A stretch of DNA of 64,000 bases from BOG-908 sp965198915 (GTDB taxonomy: Bacteria; Pseudomonadota; Alphaproteobacteria; Acetobacterales; Acetobacteraceae): contig CBDAQC010000002.1 of assembly GCA_965198915.1 (NCBI GenBank), positions 1,922,001 through 1,986,000 of the forward strand. The letters run 5' to 3'. Within the stretch, counting starts at the first letter, position 1. Each line of letters opens with the position of its first letter. This document shows, piece after piece, positions 1 through 8,288 of the stretch. Under the pieces are notes generated by a model. The model was not told where the DNA came from. It made no database searches and worked only from the letters and a program-made list of their open reading frames with translations. Position numbers and translations under genes: made by a program.

Positions 1-528
1 CCCGCCTGGCTTGCGGCGGCCACCGCACTGGGCCGCGGGTTGGGTGAGGCGGGCATACGGCTGGTCTATGGCGGCGGCCGGGTGGGGCTGATGGGCGCCG
101 TGGCGGACGCGGCGCTGGCGGTTGGCGGCGAGGTGCTGGGCGTGATTCCCGAGTTCCTCACCCGCATGGAGGTGGCCCATACCGGCCTGAGCGCGCTGGA
201 GATCACTGACAGCATGCACACCCGCAAGCGCCGCATGTTCGACTGCGCGGACGCTTTTGTGACAATGCCGGGCGGGTTGGGCACGCTGGACGAGACAGTC
301 GAGGTGATCACCTGGCGGCAACTGGGGCTGCACGACAAGCCTGTGCTGATCTGTAACGTTGGCGGCTGGGCGGACGGATTGCTGGGCGCGTTCGACGCGG
401 CGGTTGCCGATGAGTTTGCTTCGCCGAGCGCGCGTGGGCTGTACGAAGTTGTGGCGGACGTGGACACAGTGTTGGCGCGGCTGCGTGCTTTGACACCAGG
501 GCCGATGGCAAATCCTGCGCGGTTGTAA
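1..528 (+). CDS. LOG family protein (5' end outside window)
   Basis: The frame is open from the first base, so the gene starts upstream; an internal TTG at 40 is not a credible start. The product matches the LOG (TIGR00730) Rossmann-fold family, whose studied members are nucleoside 5'-monophosphate phosphoribohydrolases of cytokinin-activation type. Seen directly: a glycine-rich YGGGRVGLMG stretch near visible residue 25 and the family signature PGGLGTLDE near residue 90, followed by TWRQLGLHDKP. About 175 residues are visible, so only a short N-terminus is missing. The cytosolic location and enzymatic role are inferred from the family. It ends facing the minus-strand small ORF unit at 726-872. 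Confidence 0.9.
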   Translation, partial: PAWLAAATALGRGLGEAGIRLVYGGGRVGLMGAVADAALAVGGEVLGVIPEFLTRMEVAHTGLSALEITDSMHTRKRRMFDCADAFVTMPGGLGTLDETVEVITWRQLGLHDKPVLICNVGGWADGLLGAFDAAVADEFASPSARGLYEVVADVDTVLARLRALTPGPMANPARL

Positions 529-725
529 ACCTGTTCGTAGGCGACTGCGGCGGCGTCGAACGCAGTTTTGCTGAACAGCTTTCTCATCGAACTCGGGACT
601 TCACCAATGTCCGGCGCCACATCCTTGACAGTTCTTGGCTGCAAGGACGGCAGCGCCTGACCTGCGCGTTTGCTAGACATCGACGCGGTAACGTCATCCG
701 AGTCATCCGGCGCGTCGTAAAACAA

Positions 726-758
726 CGAAGGCTCCGGAACAACGTCCCGGAGCCTTCG
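726..758 (-). terminator. 12-bp stem terminator-like hairpin
   Basis: Perfect inverted repeat: 726-737 pairs with 747-758, with a 9-nt loop. Read on the minus strand it is followed by TTGTTTT, as expected for an intrinsic terminator. It lies about 40 nt beyond the stop codon of the 24-codon ORF at 798-872 and would end that transcript before it runs into the convergent LOG gene. Confidence 0.7.
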
Positions 759-797
759 CATTGTGTGACGGCCTGTGCGGCCGCCTCGCCAGTGGGA

Positions 798-872
798 TTA
801 ACCCGCTGAGGTGACCTCGGCAGTGTTCATCCACGTCGCGACGGCGCTCGGCTTCATGACACAATGAGACAC
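798..872 (-). CDS. 24-aa small ORF with near-complete anti-16S Shine-Dalgarno
   Basis: GTG start at 872, TAA at 798-800. The leader at 874-888 reads GAAAGGAGGTGATCC on the minus strand, complementary over 15 nt to the usual 3' end of bacterial 16S rRNA, with seven bases between the GGAGG core and the GTG. The peptide has 24 residues, one Cys, one Trp and two internal Met, with no signal peptide or membrane segment. A 12-bp hairpin with a T-run follows, so it looks like a self-contained transcription unit. No regulated gene lies downstream on this strand, which argues against a leader peptide. I do not recognise the family. An internal ATG at 857 sits too far from the ribosome-binding site to be preferred. 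Confidence 0.6.
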   Translation of the reverse strand: MSHCVMKPSAVATWMNTAEVTSAG

Positions 873-900
873 TGGATCACCTCCTTTCGGTTGTTGCTTC

Positions 901-933
901 GCTATACCAGGGGATTGCCCGCCACGCCGTCAA
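901..933 (-). promoter_or_regulatory. possible promoter of the 24-aa ORF
   Basis: On the minus strand a TTGACG box (928-933) is followed by TGGTATAGC (901-909), an extended -10-like element. The spacing is 18 bp to TGGTAT or 21 bp to TATAGC, so it is not ideal. It ends about 13 nt before the strong ribosome-binding site. Confidence 0.3.
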
Positions 934-1013
934 GAGGAAAACGCAGCACTGTCGGAGCCGCGACGCGGTAGCGTTCAGAAGGCACCAACGCCCCCGGTCC
1001 TACCGCCAGGGAC

Positions 1014-1060
1014 CAAAAGTTTTTTGCTTCTTTTTCCAAAAAGAAGGCCTTGCCTGCTTC
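1014..1060. repeat. AT-rich hairpin repeat, F orientation, single copy
   Basis: Copy of the dispersed intergenic element: a CAAAA/TTTTG mini-hairpin, then CTTCTTTTT-CC-AAAAAGAAG, then GGCC and a pyrimidine-rich end. It lies 53 bp upstream of tRNA-Pro. Confidence 0.8.
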
Positions 1061-1113
1061 CCCCGCCCGAGCCTTGCGCCAGCCAGCCCGCCAAGCTATA
1101 GCCGCGCCTCGGC

Positions 1114-1190
1114 CGGAGTGTAGCTCAGCCTGGTAGAGCACTGTGTTCGGGACGCAGGGGCCGGAGGTTCGAATCCTCTCACTCCGACCA
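1114..1190 (+). tRNA. tRNA-Pro (anticodon CGG)
   Basis: Complete 77-nt cloverleaf with encoded CCA. The acceptor stem is CGGAGTG/CACTCCG with the C1-G72 pair typical of tRNA-Pro. The D arm is GCTC..GAGC, the anticodon stem CTGTG/CGCAG with loop TTCGGGA (anticodon CGG, reads CCG), and the T arm GGAGGTTCGAATCCTC. CCG is a heavily used codon in this GC-rich DNA. Confidence 0.97.
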
Positions 1191-1206
1191 GCCCCGCGCC
1201 CCTTCC

Positions 1207-4200
1207 TCAGGGCTGCGGTTTCACCATCCCCGATGCCGGATACGGCGGCAGCAGCGGCGGCGGCGCAGGCAGCCCGGCCGGCTTGTTGCCGATCGCCTGC
1301 ACCATCAGCTGCACCGCGGTCTCCAGTTGCTTGTCGTGACCGGCCAGCAGGTCGGCGGGCTCGTTCTCAATCTCGATGTCCGGATCCACGCCGTGGTTCT
1401 CCACTGCCCAGGTGCTGTCGGGCAGATAGAGCGCATCCTCCGGGATGGTGACGTAGCCGCCATCCATCATCTTCCAGTTGCCGCGTATGCCGCGCACGCC
1501 GCCCCAGGACCGGGTGCCCAGCAGCTTGCCCAGATGGTAGCGCTGGAACAGCCAGGGGAAGATGTCGCCGTCCGACGCGGACCAGTGGTTCAGCAGCGCG
1601 ATCTTGGGGCCGCTCACCATCTCGTTGGGCTCGGTGGTGGGCGCGCTCTCGCGGTTGACGCCGAGCGCCACCAGGACGCGGCGCAGGCGTTCCAGCGCCA
1701 TCGGCGCCACGAAGCCGCCGCCGTTCCAGCGGTCGTCCATGATCAGCGCCTGGCGGTCCATCTGGCTGTAGAACTGCCGGACGAATTGCTGCAGGCCGAG
1801 CTGCTCCATGTCCGACATGTACACATAGCCGACGCGGCCGCCGGACAGGCGGTCCACCAGCTCGCGGTTATGCGTGATCTGCGCCTGTTCGCGCAGGCTC
1901 ATCTCCTTCTGCACCGGTTTGACCAAAATCTCGCGCGTGGCGCCGGTGGGCGAGTCGGCGATCGTCAAATCCACCGGCTCCTTGGGATCGGTGAGCTGCA
2001 GCAGGCTGTCCGGGTCGGCAGGCGCGTGCAGGCCCTGGCCGTTGATCGCCAGCACGTAATCGCCGGCATGTACATTCAGGCCGGGTTCGGCGAGCGGGCT
2101 GCGGTAATCCTCGCGCGTGTTGTCGCCCGGATAGATGGTGGCGATCCTGTAGCGGCCGGAGGCGGCGTCCAGCGCCCAATCGACGCCCAGCAGCGCGGGA
2201 TGAACCTTGGGCGTGGTGTCGCCGTCATCGCCGCCGCCCACATACGTGTGGGAGTTGCCGATCTCGCCGTTCACCTGGCCGATGATGTAGTTCAGGTCCT
2301 CGCGCGAGCCGGCGAGCGGCACCAGCTTGGCGTAGCTGTCATGCACCGCCTGCCAGTTCTGGCCATTCATCACCGGCGAGTAGAACATGTCGCGTTCCAG
2401 GCGCCAGGCGTTGTTGAACATCTCCGTCCATTCCACGCGCGGATCGACGACCATGCGCAGGTTGGAGAAATCGAGCTTGTGTGTCTCGTCGTGGTCCTTC
2501 TCCGCGTCGGGCTTGGCGGCCAGCACGGTGAAGTCCTTCTTGTGCTGTATCAGCACGTGGGCGCCGTCCAGTGCCAGCGCGTAGCTGTCCACGTCCTCGG
2601 CCACCGTCTCATCCTTGCGTTTTGCAAAGTCGTAGACGTGCAGCGCTGATTTCTCGCCCGTGAGATCGCCCTCGATGAGCGAGATCGGCTGCGTCAGGTA
2701 GAATATCTTCTGCCCCGCCGCGTCCATCTGCGCGATGTTGGCGGGATCGACGGGGACCTCCACCGCGCGGTCCATCATGTGGTCCAGGTCGACACGGATT
2801 GGCGGAACGCCGGCGGGCTTTGCCGCTGTCTTGTCCTTGGGCTTCGCGGAGTCCTCGGCAGCCGCGGCACTCTCGTCCGATTGCGGGGCGAGTGGAGAGG
2901 CCGTGTTGCTGGCGAGCGGTATGGCGTAGATGCCGGTCGATTTCAGTATCGCGAAATCGAACTCGGTGTCGGACAGCACGGTGTTCTCGTGACGGCTGGA
3001 CTGGAAATACAGGTATTTGCCGTCCGGCGACCAGACGGGGCTGGCGTCCGTGCCGTCGCCCGCGCCCAGGCGGGTGAGTTTGCCTGACGCCAGTTCGAAC
3101 AGATACAGGTCACGCCGGCGCTGGTGGTCGCGGAACGCCATGCTGAAGGCCAGCCACCGGCTGTCCGGCGAGAACGCCTGATCGTGTATTTCGGTCAGCT
3201 TGTCCTGGGCCACCTGGCGCGGCGCGCCGCCGGCGGCCGGCACGGTCCACAGGCGGTGCGCGCCGTCCGAGAAGGCCAGCGTGTGGCCGTCCGGCGACCA
3301 GACCGGGCCGTACAGATAGCCGCTGGTGAAGCTGGTGAGCAGCTTCTCCGCACCGCCCTCGGCCGGGCGCGTGGCGATCTGCTGGTTGCCGTTGATGTCG
3401 GTCGTGTAGGCGATGGTGCGGCCGTCCGGCGAGAACGCCGGGTGGTCCTCGTCCGCGTTCTGCGTGTTGGTCAGGTTGCGCGTGGCGCCGTGTTCGGCCG
3501 GCACGCTGAAGATGTCGCCGCGGGCGGAGAACACCGCGCGCTTGCCGTTCGGACTGAGCGCGTAATCGACCTGCTGCGCCATGTCCTTGTCACGCAACAG
3601 GTCTTTCACGTCCGCCACGTGCGGGCGCACGCGCGTGTTGTCGTCCGGCAGGGTGAAATTTACCGCATGCACCTGCTCGCCCGGAAGATCGAGCGTGTAG
3701 AGTCGGCCGCCCTGCTGGAAGGCGATGGCGTTGTTGCCGTAGGCAGGAAAGTCGATGTCGTAATCGGTGAAATGGGTGACCTCGCGGGTCTGCTTGCTGT
3801 CCAGGTCGTAGCACCAGATGTTGGCGCGACGGTTCTGGTCCTGGTCGGACAGGTAGTAGATCCGGCGGCTCACCCACATCGGCGAGGTGTTCGTGCCGGA
3901 CCATTGGGTGATCTGGGTGAGCTGGCGGCTGGACAGGTCATAGGTGAACACCTGCTGGGCGAGCCCGCCATTGTAGCGCTTCCAGGTGCGGAAATTGCGG
4001 AGGATACGGTTGTAGGCGATGGTGTGGCCGTCCGGGCCGTAGGTCATCAGCCCTACCGCGGTGTCGATCGGCAGCTTCACGGAGGGCCCGCCGGCGACCG
4101 GCACGGCATCCGCCTCGGCGATCCAGCCGTTCCACTGGTTGGCCTTGGAGAGATAGACCACGGCGCTGGAATCCGGCGTCCAGGTGACCACCATGTTGTC

Positions 4201-4557
4201 CGGCGCGTGGCGCCCGCCTGTGCCGGCCTCCACCGTAGGGTGGTAGGTCAGCCGCCTGGCGGGCCCGCCCGCGGCGGGGATCACCCACACGTCCGTGCCC
4301 GCGTTGCTGGCTTCGGTGTAGGCGATCCATTTGCCGTCAGGCGAGACGCGGGGGAACATGTCCTGCCCGGGCGCGCTGGTCAGCCGCACCGCCTGGCCGC
4401 CGGCGCGCGGCACTTCCCAGATGTTGCCGTCCGCCACGAACACCACGCCGGACGCGGTGGGCTGCGGGAAACGCGGCAGGGCGGCGCGGGCGGCAGGCGC
4501 CAGCCCGGCCAGGGCGGAGGTGGCGAGAAGGGCAGCGGCCAGGCGGAGACGGTTCAC
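1207..4557 (-). CDS. Tricorn-type S41 serine protease with signal peptide
   Basis: An 1116-residue protein that starts with a signal peptide (hydrophobic stretch ending in ARAA near residue 26), so probably periplasmic. Many FSPDGR/VSPDGK repeats between residues 30 and 520 indicate the two beta-propeller domains of tricorn proteases. A helical linker, a PDZ-like region near residue 800 and a C-terminal S41 catalytic core follow. Tricorn catalytic motifs are present: NSHTYV (His pair region), SASDGD (nucleophile Ser) and VENHGVDPD (Glu). Family role: degradation of peptides of roughly proteasome-product size. It is a single gene, divergent from the VOC gene with a 100-bp gap. The long plus-strand open frames across it are antisense shadows. 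Confidence 0.93.
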   Translation of the reverse strand: MNRLRLAAALLATSALAGLAPAARAALPRFPQPTASGVVFVADGNIWEVPRAGGQAVRLTSAPGQDMFPRVSPDGKWIAYTEASNAGTDVWVIPAAGGPARRLTYHPTVEAGTGGRHAPDNMVVTWTPDSSAVVYLSKANQWNGWIAEADAVPVAGGPSVKLPIDTAVGLMTYGPDGHTIAYNRILRNFRTWKRYNGGLAQQVFTYDLSSRQLTQITQWSGTNTSPMWVSRRIYYLSDQDQNRRANIWCYDLDSKQTREVTHFTDYDIDFPAYGNNAIAFQQGGRLYTLDLPGEQVHAVNFTLPDDNTRVRPHVADVKDLLRDKDMAQQVDYALSPNGKRAVFSARGDIFSVPAEHGATRNLTNTQNADEDHPAFSPDGRTIAYTTDINGNQQIATRPAEGGAEKLLTSFTSGYLYGPVWSPDGHTLAFSDGAHRLWTVPAAGGAPRQVAQDKLTEIHDQAFSPDSRWLAFSMAFRDHQRRRDLYLFELASGKLTRLGAGDGTDASPVWSPDGKYLYFQSSRHENTVLSDTEFDFAILKSTGIYAIPLASNTASPLAPQSDESAAAAEDSAKPKDKTAAKPAGVPPIRVDLDHMMDRAVEVPVDPANIAQMDAAGQKIFYLTQPISLIEGDLTGEKSALHVYDFAKRKDETVAEDVDSYALALDGAHVLIQHKKDFTVLAAKPDAEKDHDETHKLDFSNLRMVVDPRVEWTEMFNNAWRLERDMFYSPVMNGQNWQAVHDSYAKLVPLAGSREDLNYIIGQVNGEIGNSHTYVGGGDDGDTTPKVHPALLGVDWALDAASGRYRIATIYPGDNTREDYRSPLAEPGLNVHAGDYVLAINGQGLHAPADPDSLLQLTDPKEPVDLTIADSPTGATREILVKPVQKEMSLREQAQITHNRELVDRLSGGRVGYVYMSDMEQLGLQQFVRQFYSQMDRQALIMDDRWNGGGFVAPMALERLRRVLVALGVNRESAPTTEPNEMVSGPKIALLNHWSASDGDIFPWLFQRYHLGKLLGTRSWGGVRGIRGNWKMMDGGYVTIPEDALYLPDSTWAVENHGVDPDIEIENEPADLLAGHDKQLETAVQLMVQAIGNKPAGLPAPPPLLPPYPASGMVKPQP

Positions 4558-4658
4558 TTCAGGGGGGCCTCGAGGCTGTTTGCGGGCCGGACGTTACTGC
4601 AAAATGCCGGGCCGTCCAGACAAACCGGCCTGCTTTGCGCGGGCTTCATGTAGGGGCA

Positions 4659-5072
4659 ATGATCGCCCAACAGTCAGCGAGGCTTCCCATGGGACTTCCG
4701 GCGTCCGCCAGAACGATGGCATTCATCGTCACCCGCGACAGGGCGCGCGCGCTGTCCTTCTACACTCGCGTGCTCGGGTTCCGGCTGACCGGCGAGGACG
4801 AGTTCGCCGCGGTGCTGGACCTGAACGGCGTGATGATGCGCCTGGCCACGATGGCGGAGCACGTGCCGGCGAACCACACCGTGCTCGGCTGGGAGGTGGA
4901 CGACATCGAGGCCTCCTTGCGGGCGCTGCAAGATGCCGGCGTGGCGTTCAAGCTGTATGAGGGGTTCGGCCAGGATGGGCTGGGGATCTGGAGCGCGCCT
5001 GACGGTGGCTCTCGTGTGGCCTGGTTCGCCGATCCGGACGGCAACGTGTTAAGTCTGGCCCAATTCGGCTAG
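4659..5072 (+). CDS. VOC family (glyoxalase/dioxygenase superfamily) protein
   Basis: About 137 residues with the vicinal-oxygen-chelate fold pattern: RDRARALSFYTRVLGF at the N-terminus, VDDIEA in the middle and WFADPDGNVLSL at the C-terminus, the last being a classic glyoxalase-like ending. VOC members bind metal and act on small vicinal-oxygen substrates; the substrate here cannot be told. The start is uncertain. ATG 4659 follows TAGGGGCA closely, ATG 4689 has GAGG six bases upstream, and ATG 4710 begins directly at the conserved domain. Confidence 0.85.
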   Translation: MIAQQSARLPMGLPASARTMAFIVTRDRARALSFYTRVLGFRLTGEDEFAAVLDLNGVMMRLATMAEHVPANHTVLGWEVDDIEASLRALQDAGVAFKLYEGFGQDGLGIWSAPDGGSRVAWFADPDGNVLSLAQFG

Positions 5073-5173
5073 GCGCGGCCCGTGCTTGCCGGCGACGACG
5101 CACGATGGGCGGTCTTCCGCCGGCGGCCGTTGTTCCGTTGCGCTGTCCGCCGGCAGAGGACTAGGCTGGCCGT

Positions 5174-6247
5174 ATGCAGGCAAATCCATACGCAGGGCGG
5201 GCGGATCACACGTTCTGGCGGCGCACGATGGCCGGGCGGGCGATGCAGGATGTCGATCCGGTAGCCGGCGCGGCGTTCCGTATCGGCGAGCACCACCAGG
5301 TTGCTACCGCGGGCAGCTGCTTCGCGCAGCACATTGCGCGCACGCTGGTGCGGCTGGGGTTTTCCTATCTGGTGACCGAACATGCGCCGTCCAGTGACGA
5401 CGCGGCCGGCGGCTACGGCGTGTTCCCCGCCCGCTTCGGCAACATCTACACAGCGCGGCAATTGCTGCAGCTGTTCCGCAGGGCGTATGCGGTGTTCGAG
5501 CCGCACGATTTGTGCTGGCAGCGCGCGGACGGGCGCTACATCGATCCGTTCCGGCCGCGGGTGGAAGAGGCCGGGTTCGCCACGCCCGAGGCGCTGGCGG
5601 CCGACACCGACGCGCACCTGGCGGCGGTGCGCGAGATGTTCGAGACCTGCGACGTGTTCATCTTCACGCTCGGGCTGACCGAGGCGTGGGTGTCCCGCCA
5701 GGACGGCGCGGTGTTTCCACTAGCGCCCGGCGTTGTGGCCAGCAGCCCGGACCCGGCGGATTACGCATTCCGGAACTTCACTGTGGCCGAGGTGGAGGCG
5801 GACATGCTCGCCTTCATCGACCTGCTTCGCCGCGTCAACCCGGCGGTGCGGGTGATCCTGACGGTCTCGCCGGTGGCGCTGATGGCCACGTTCGAGGACA
5901 GGCACGTCCTCGTCTCCACGGTGTACAGCAAATCCGTGCTGCGCGTGGCGGCCGGATCAGTTTCCGCCGCGCGGCCGGACGTGGCGTATTTCCCGTCCTA
6001 CGAGGTGATCACCGGGCCGCATGGCGGGCGGGCGATGTACGAGGACGACCTGCGGGAGGTGCGGCCGGAGGCGGTGCAGCATGTGATGTCCCTGTTCGCC
6101 AGGCATTATCTGGGCGGCGGCGCGGAGACGGCGCCTGTGGCGGTGGCGGCGCCGGTGTCCGCGGTGGAACGTGCCGCGAGCCTGCAGCAGTTCCTCGACA
6201 CCCAGGCGGTGATTTGCGATGAGACGGAGCTTGACCCCGTAAGATGA
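5174..6247 (+). CDS. GSCFA domain protein (copy 1)
   Basis: A 357-residue protein with the defining GSCFA motif (AGSCFAQHIAR near residue 47), followed by conserved blocks FGNIYTARQL, DPFRPRVE, FTLGLTEAW, YSKSVLR and YFPSYEVITG. GSCFA proteins resemble SGNH/PC-esterase enzymes and tend to occur near glycan genes; the chemistry is not established. No signal peptide. The stop overlaps the start of the WcbI-like gene by 4 nt, so the two are translationally coupled. It is clearly paralogous to the minus-strand copy at 7221-8288, sharing every block. Confidence 0.9.
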   Translation: MQANPYAGRADHTFWRRTMAGRAMQDVDPVAGAAFRIGEHHQVATAGSCFAQHIARTLVRLGFSYLVTEHAPSSDDAAGGYGVFPARFGNIYTARQLLQLFRRAYAVFEPHDLCWQRADGRYIDPFRPRVEEAGFATPEALAADTDAHLAAVREMFETCDVFIFTLGLTEAWVSRQDGAVFPLAPGVVASSPDPADYAFRNFTVAEVEADMLAFIDLLRRVNPAVRVILTVSPVALMATFEDRHVLVSTVYSKSVLRVAAGSVSAARPDVAYFPSYEVITGPHGGRAMYEDDLREVRPEAVQHVMSLFARHYLGGGAETAPVAVAAPVSAVERAASLQQFLDTQAVICDETELDPVR

Positions 6248-7164
6248 GCGGCGGTTCGGCGAGGTTGCGCGTAGGGCTCGTAGGATCGTGCCAGGTTATC
6301 GGCATGGGCGCCGCGTTGCGCAAGTTGTGGCCGGATGCCGACGTTAAGAATTGGAACCTCAACGCCTACAATGCCGAAGCCCCTGACGCAATCAGGGCAC
6401 AACTCGTCGGGTGTGACCTCGTCGTGTCTCAGGTTGTGCTGGCTAACCCGGAAGCGCCTCTGGCTTTCCAGCGCCTGCGCGAAATCAGCACACGTGCCGT
6501 GCTCCTGCCTGTAATCGTGTTCAACGGCTTTCAGCCGGATTGCATCTACTTGACAGTCGGAAACGCCAGGCTGGAGGGTCCGGCCCGACTACTGCATTCC
6601 GGCATCATAGCCGGGGGTTACGTACTTGGCCTGCCAGAGGCAAGAGTCGCACGCCTTTTCAACGCGCTCACCTATGCCACACTCGGGTATTTTGACGCTT
6701 TCGGCATCGCGCGGGATCTTCTGATATCAAGTTTCGCGGCATCGAATCTTGATCTTGGCGCGGCGATCGATGACTGGTTGGCGCGCGAGGGCAATTTTAT
6801 GCACACCGTCAACCATCCGCATATCGGCGTCCTGTCGACAATCGCGTATATGGTGGCTGTTCAGGCAGGTGTGGCGGATCCGGACAGCAAGGTGCCGGAG
6901 GATGTTTTCGATTTCCTGGCGCATTTCGTCCGATGGCCTACCTATCCTGAATTGGCCCGCAGGCTGGCTGTGCCCAAGGACCAGAGCGACCTTTTCGTCA
7001 GGCTGGAAAGCCGGACACTCGACCGTCCGCCAGAGAAAATGCTTAGACTTCCCGACGTTATAGGCGATTTCTACGCAGTCTACGCGCAACAGGACCGGAC
7101 GGCACTGCGGGCGGCGCTGCCTTCCAGGATATTGGAGGGCCTGGAAGAGGTCCTGGCCGGGTAG
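6244..7164 (+). CDS. WcbI-like polysaccharide biosynthesis acetyltransferase
   Basis: A 306-residue protein with GLVGSCQ at residues 11-17, then NAYNA, CDLVVSQV, LPVIVFNGFQPD and a HTVNHPHIGVLS block. This pattern matches WcbI-type proteins of capsule synthesis, which bind coenzyme A and are thought to O-acetylate the polysaccharide. It overlaps GSCFA copy 1 by 4 nt and ends 56 bp from the convergent GSCFA copy 2. The codon mix is somewhat less GC-extreme than in its neighbours. The family call is fairly sure; the substrate is unknown. Confidence 0.8.
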   Translation: MSGGSARLRVGLVGSCQVIGMGAALRKLWPDADVKNWNLNAYNAEAPDAIRAQLVGCDLVVSQVVLANPEAPLAFQRLREISTRAVLLPVIVFNGFQPDCIYLTVGNARLEGPARLLHSGIIAGGYVLGLPEARVARLFNALTYATLGYFDAFGIARDLLISSFAASNLDLGAAIDDWLAREGNFMHTVNHPHIGVLSTIAYMVAVQAGVADPDSKVPEDVFDFLAHFVRWPTYPELARRLAVPKDQSDLFVRLESRTLDRPPEKMLRLPDVIGDFYAVYAQQDRTALRAALPSRILEGLEEVLAG

Positions 7165-7220
7165 CCAGACGGCAGCGTACACCCGCGCACGTGCCACTCC
7201 CGATCTCAGCAGGACCGCTC

Positions 7221-8288
7221 CTACTGCCCTGCGTCCAGTATTTCCTCATCGCAATTCACCGCCACAAGCTCCGCCATCTCCCGCACATGCCGGTCGGACG
7301 CAGCCACGGCTGTAGCCGCCACGCTTTCGCCTGACGTGAACTGGCGAAGAAACACGCGCATGACGTGGGAGACACCCGCCTCGGTCACCGAACGCAGATC
7401 CTCGGCGAAATACCGGCCGCGCGAGAAACCTCCTGTGATGATCTCGTAGGACGGAAAATACGCTACATCCGGGCGGGCGGCGGCCACCTGCTCGCAGCAG
7501 ACGCGCAGGACGGATTTGGAGTAGGTGGTGGCGACGAGCACGTGCTGGCCGCCGGCGGTGGCGATCAGCGGCACCGGCGAGACGGTCAGGATCACGCGCG
7601 CGCGCGGGTTGACCCTGCGTAGCTGGTCGATGAAGGCCAGCGTGTCGTCATACGTCTCCGCCAGGGTGAAATTGTGGAAGTGGTATCGCGCCGGATCGTA
7701 CACGCCGCCGGCCACACCTGGGCAAAGCGGCAGCACCGCGCCGTCCGTGCTGGAAATCCACGCCTCCGTCAGGCCCAGGGTGAAGACGAACACGTCCAGG
7801 TTCTCGAACGCCTCGCGCACCGCGGCCAGGTGCCGCGCACGGTCGGCATGCAGCTCTGCCAGCGTGTCGTAGCCGCCGGGCTGGATTTGCGGCCGGAACG
7901 GATCGACCAGCGCGCCGGCGCCGTCCGTCCAGTGGTCGTCCTGGGGGTTGAACGTACCGTAGGCGCGGGTGAAAAGCTCCGTAAGCTGGCGGGCGGTGTA
8001 GATGTTGCCGTAGCGCGCGGTGAAGGTGGCGTAATTGAACGCGGCGGCGATGTCCGCTGGGACGATCGGATGGGCCGTCTCGGTAACATAGTAATTATAG
8101 CCGCTTTTCTGCAAGTGACGCGCGATATGCTGGGCGAAGCAGCTTCCGCCGGTGGCCACGCGGTCCGTGCGGCTGATTTTGAACGGCCGGTTCGCTTCGG
8201 GTTCCACCTGGGAGGGGTCGGGTGCGGCCACGGCGTGGCGCCAGAATGCGGAGCGCGGTAGGGATTTGTAAGGCGTGTCCATCGTCAC
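7221..8288 (-). CDS. GSCFA domain protein (copy 2)
   Basis: A 355-residue paralogue of the plus-strand gene at 5174. GGSCFAQHIARHL lies near residue 47, followed by YGNIYTARQL, DPFRPQIQ, FTLGLTEAWIS, YSKSVLRVC and YFPSYEIITG. Its GTG start at 8288 overlaps the stop of the SGNH-like gene (GTGA), with an ATG two codons in as an alternative. It is the last gene of the minus-strand glycan operon. Two divergent copies facing each other suggest separate glycan substrates (inference). Confidence 0.9.
   Translation of the reverse strand: MTMDTPYKSLPRSAFWRHAVAAPDPSQVEPEANRPFKISRTDRVATGGSCFAQHIARHLQKSGYNYYVTETAHPIVPADIAAAFNYATFTARYGNIYTARQLTELFTRAYGTFNPQDDHWTDGAGALVDPFRPQIQPGGYDTLAELHADRARHLAAVREAFENLDVFVFTLGLTEAWISSTDGAVLPLCPGVAGGVYDPARYHFHNFTLAETYDDTLAFIDQLRRVNPRARVILTVSPVPLIATAGGQHVLVATTYSKSVLRVCCEQVAAARPDVAYFPSYEIITGGFSRGRYFAEDLRSVTEAGVSHVMRVFLRQFTSGESVAATAVAASDRHVREMAELVAVNCDEEILDAGQ

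Noticed and set aside
66..761. 231-codon minus-strand frame across the LOG gene and its downstream region
   Set aside because: It overlaps a sure gene in antisense for most of its length and matches no family. A decayed gene in the part near 530-690 cannot be excluded.
868..890. Plus-strand match to the end of 16S rRNA (GGATCACCTCCTTTC)
   Set aside because: Only the anti-Shine-Dalgarno segment matches and the flanks do not, so it is the complement of a very strong minus-strand ribosome-binding site and not an rRNA fragment.
3124..4653. 509-codon plus-strand frame inside the tricorn gene
   Set aside because: Antisense shadow of a GC-rich gene; Arg/Gly/Val-rich composition and no domain.
5086..6222. 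Overlapping plus-strand frames in the GSCFA gene
   Set aside because: Alternative-frame shadows; only the frame at 5174-6247 has the GSCFA blocks.
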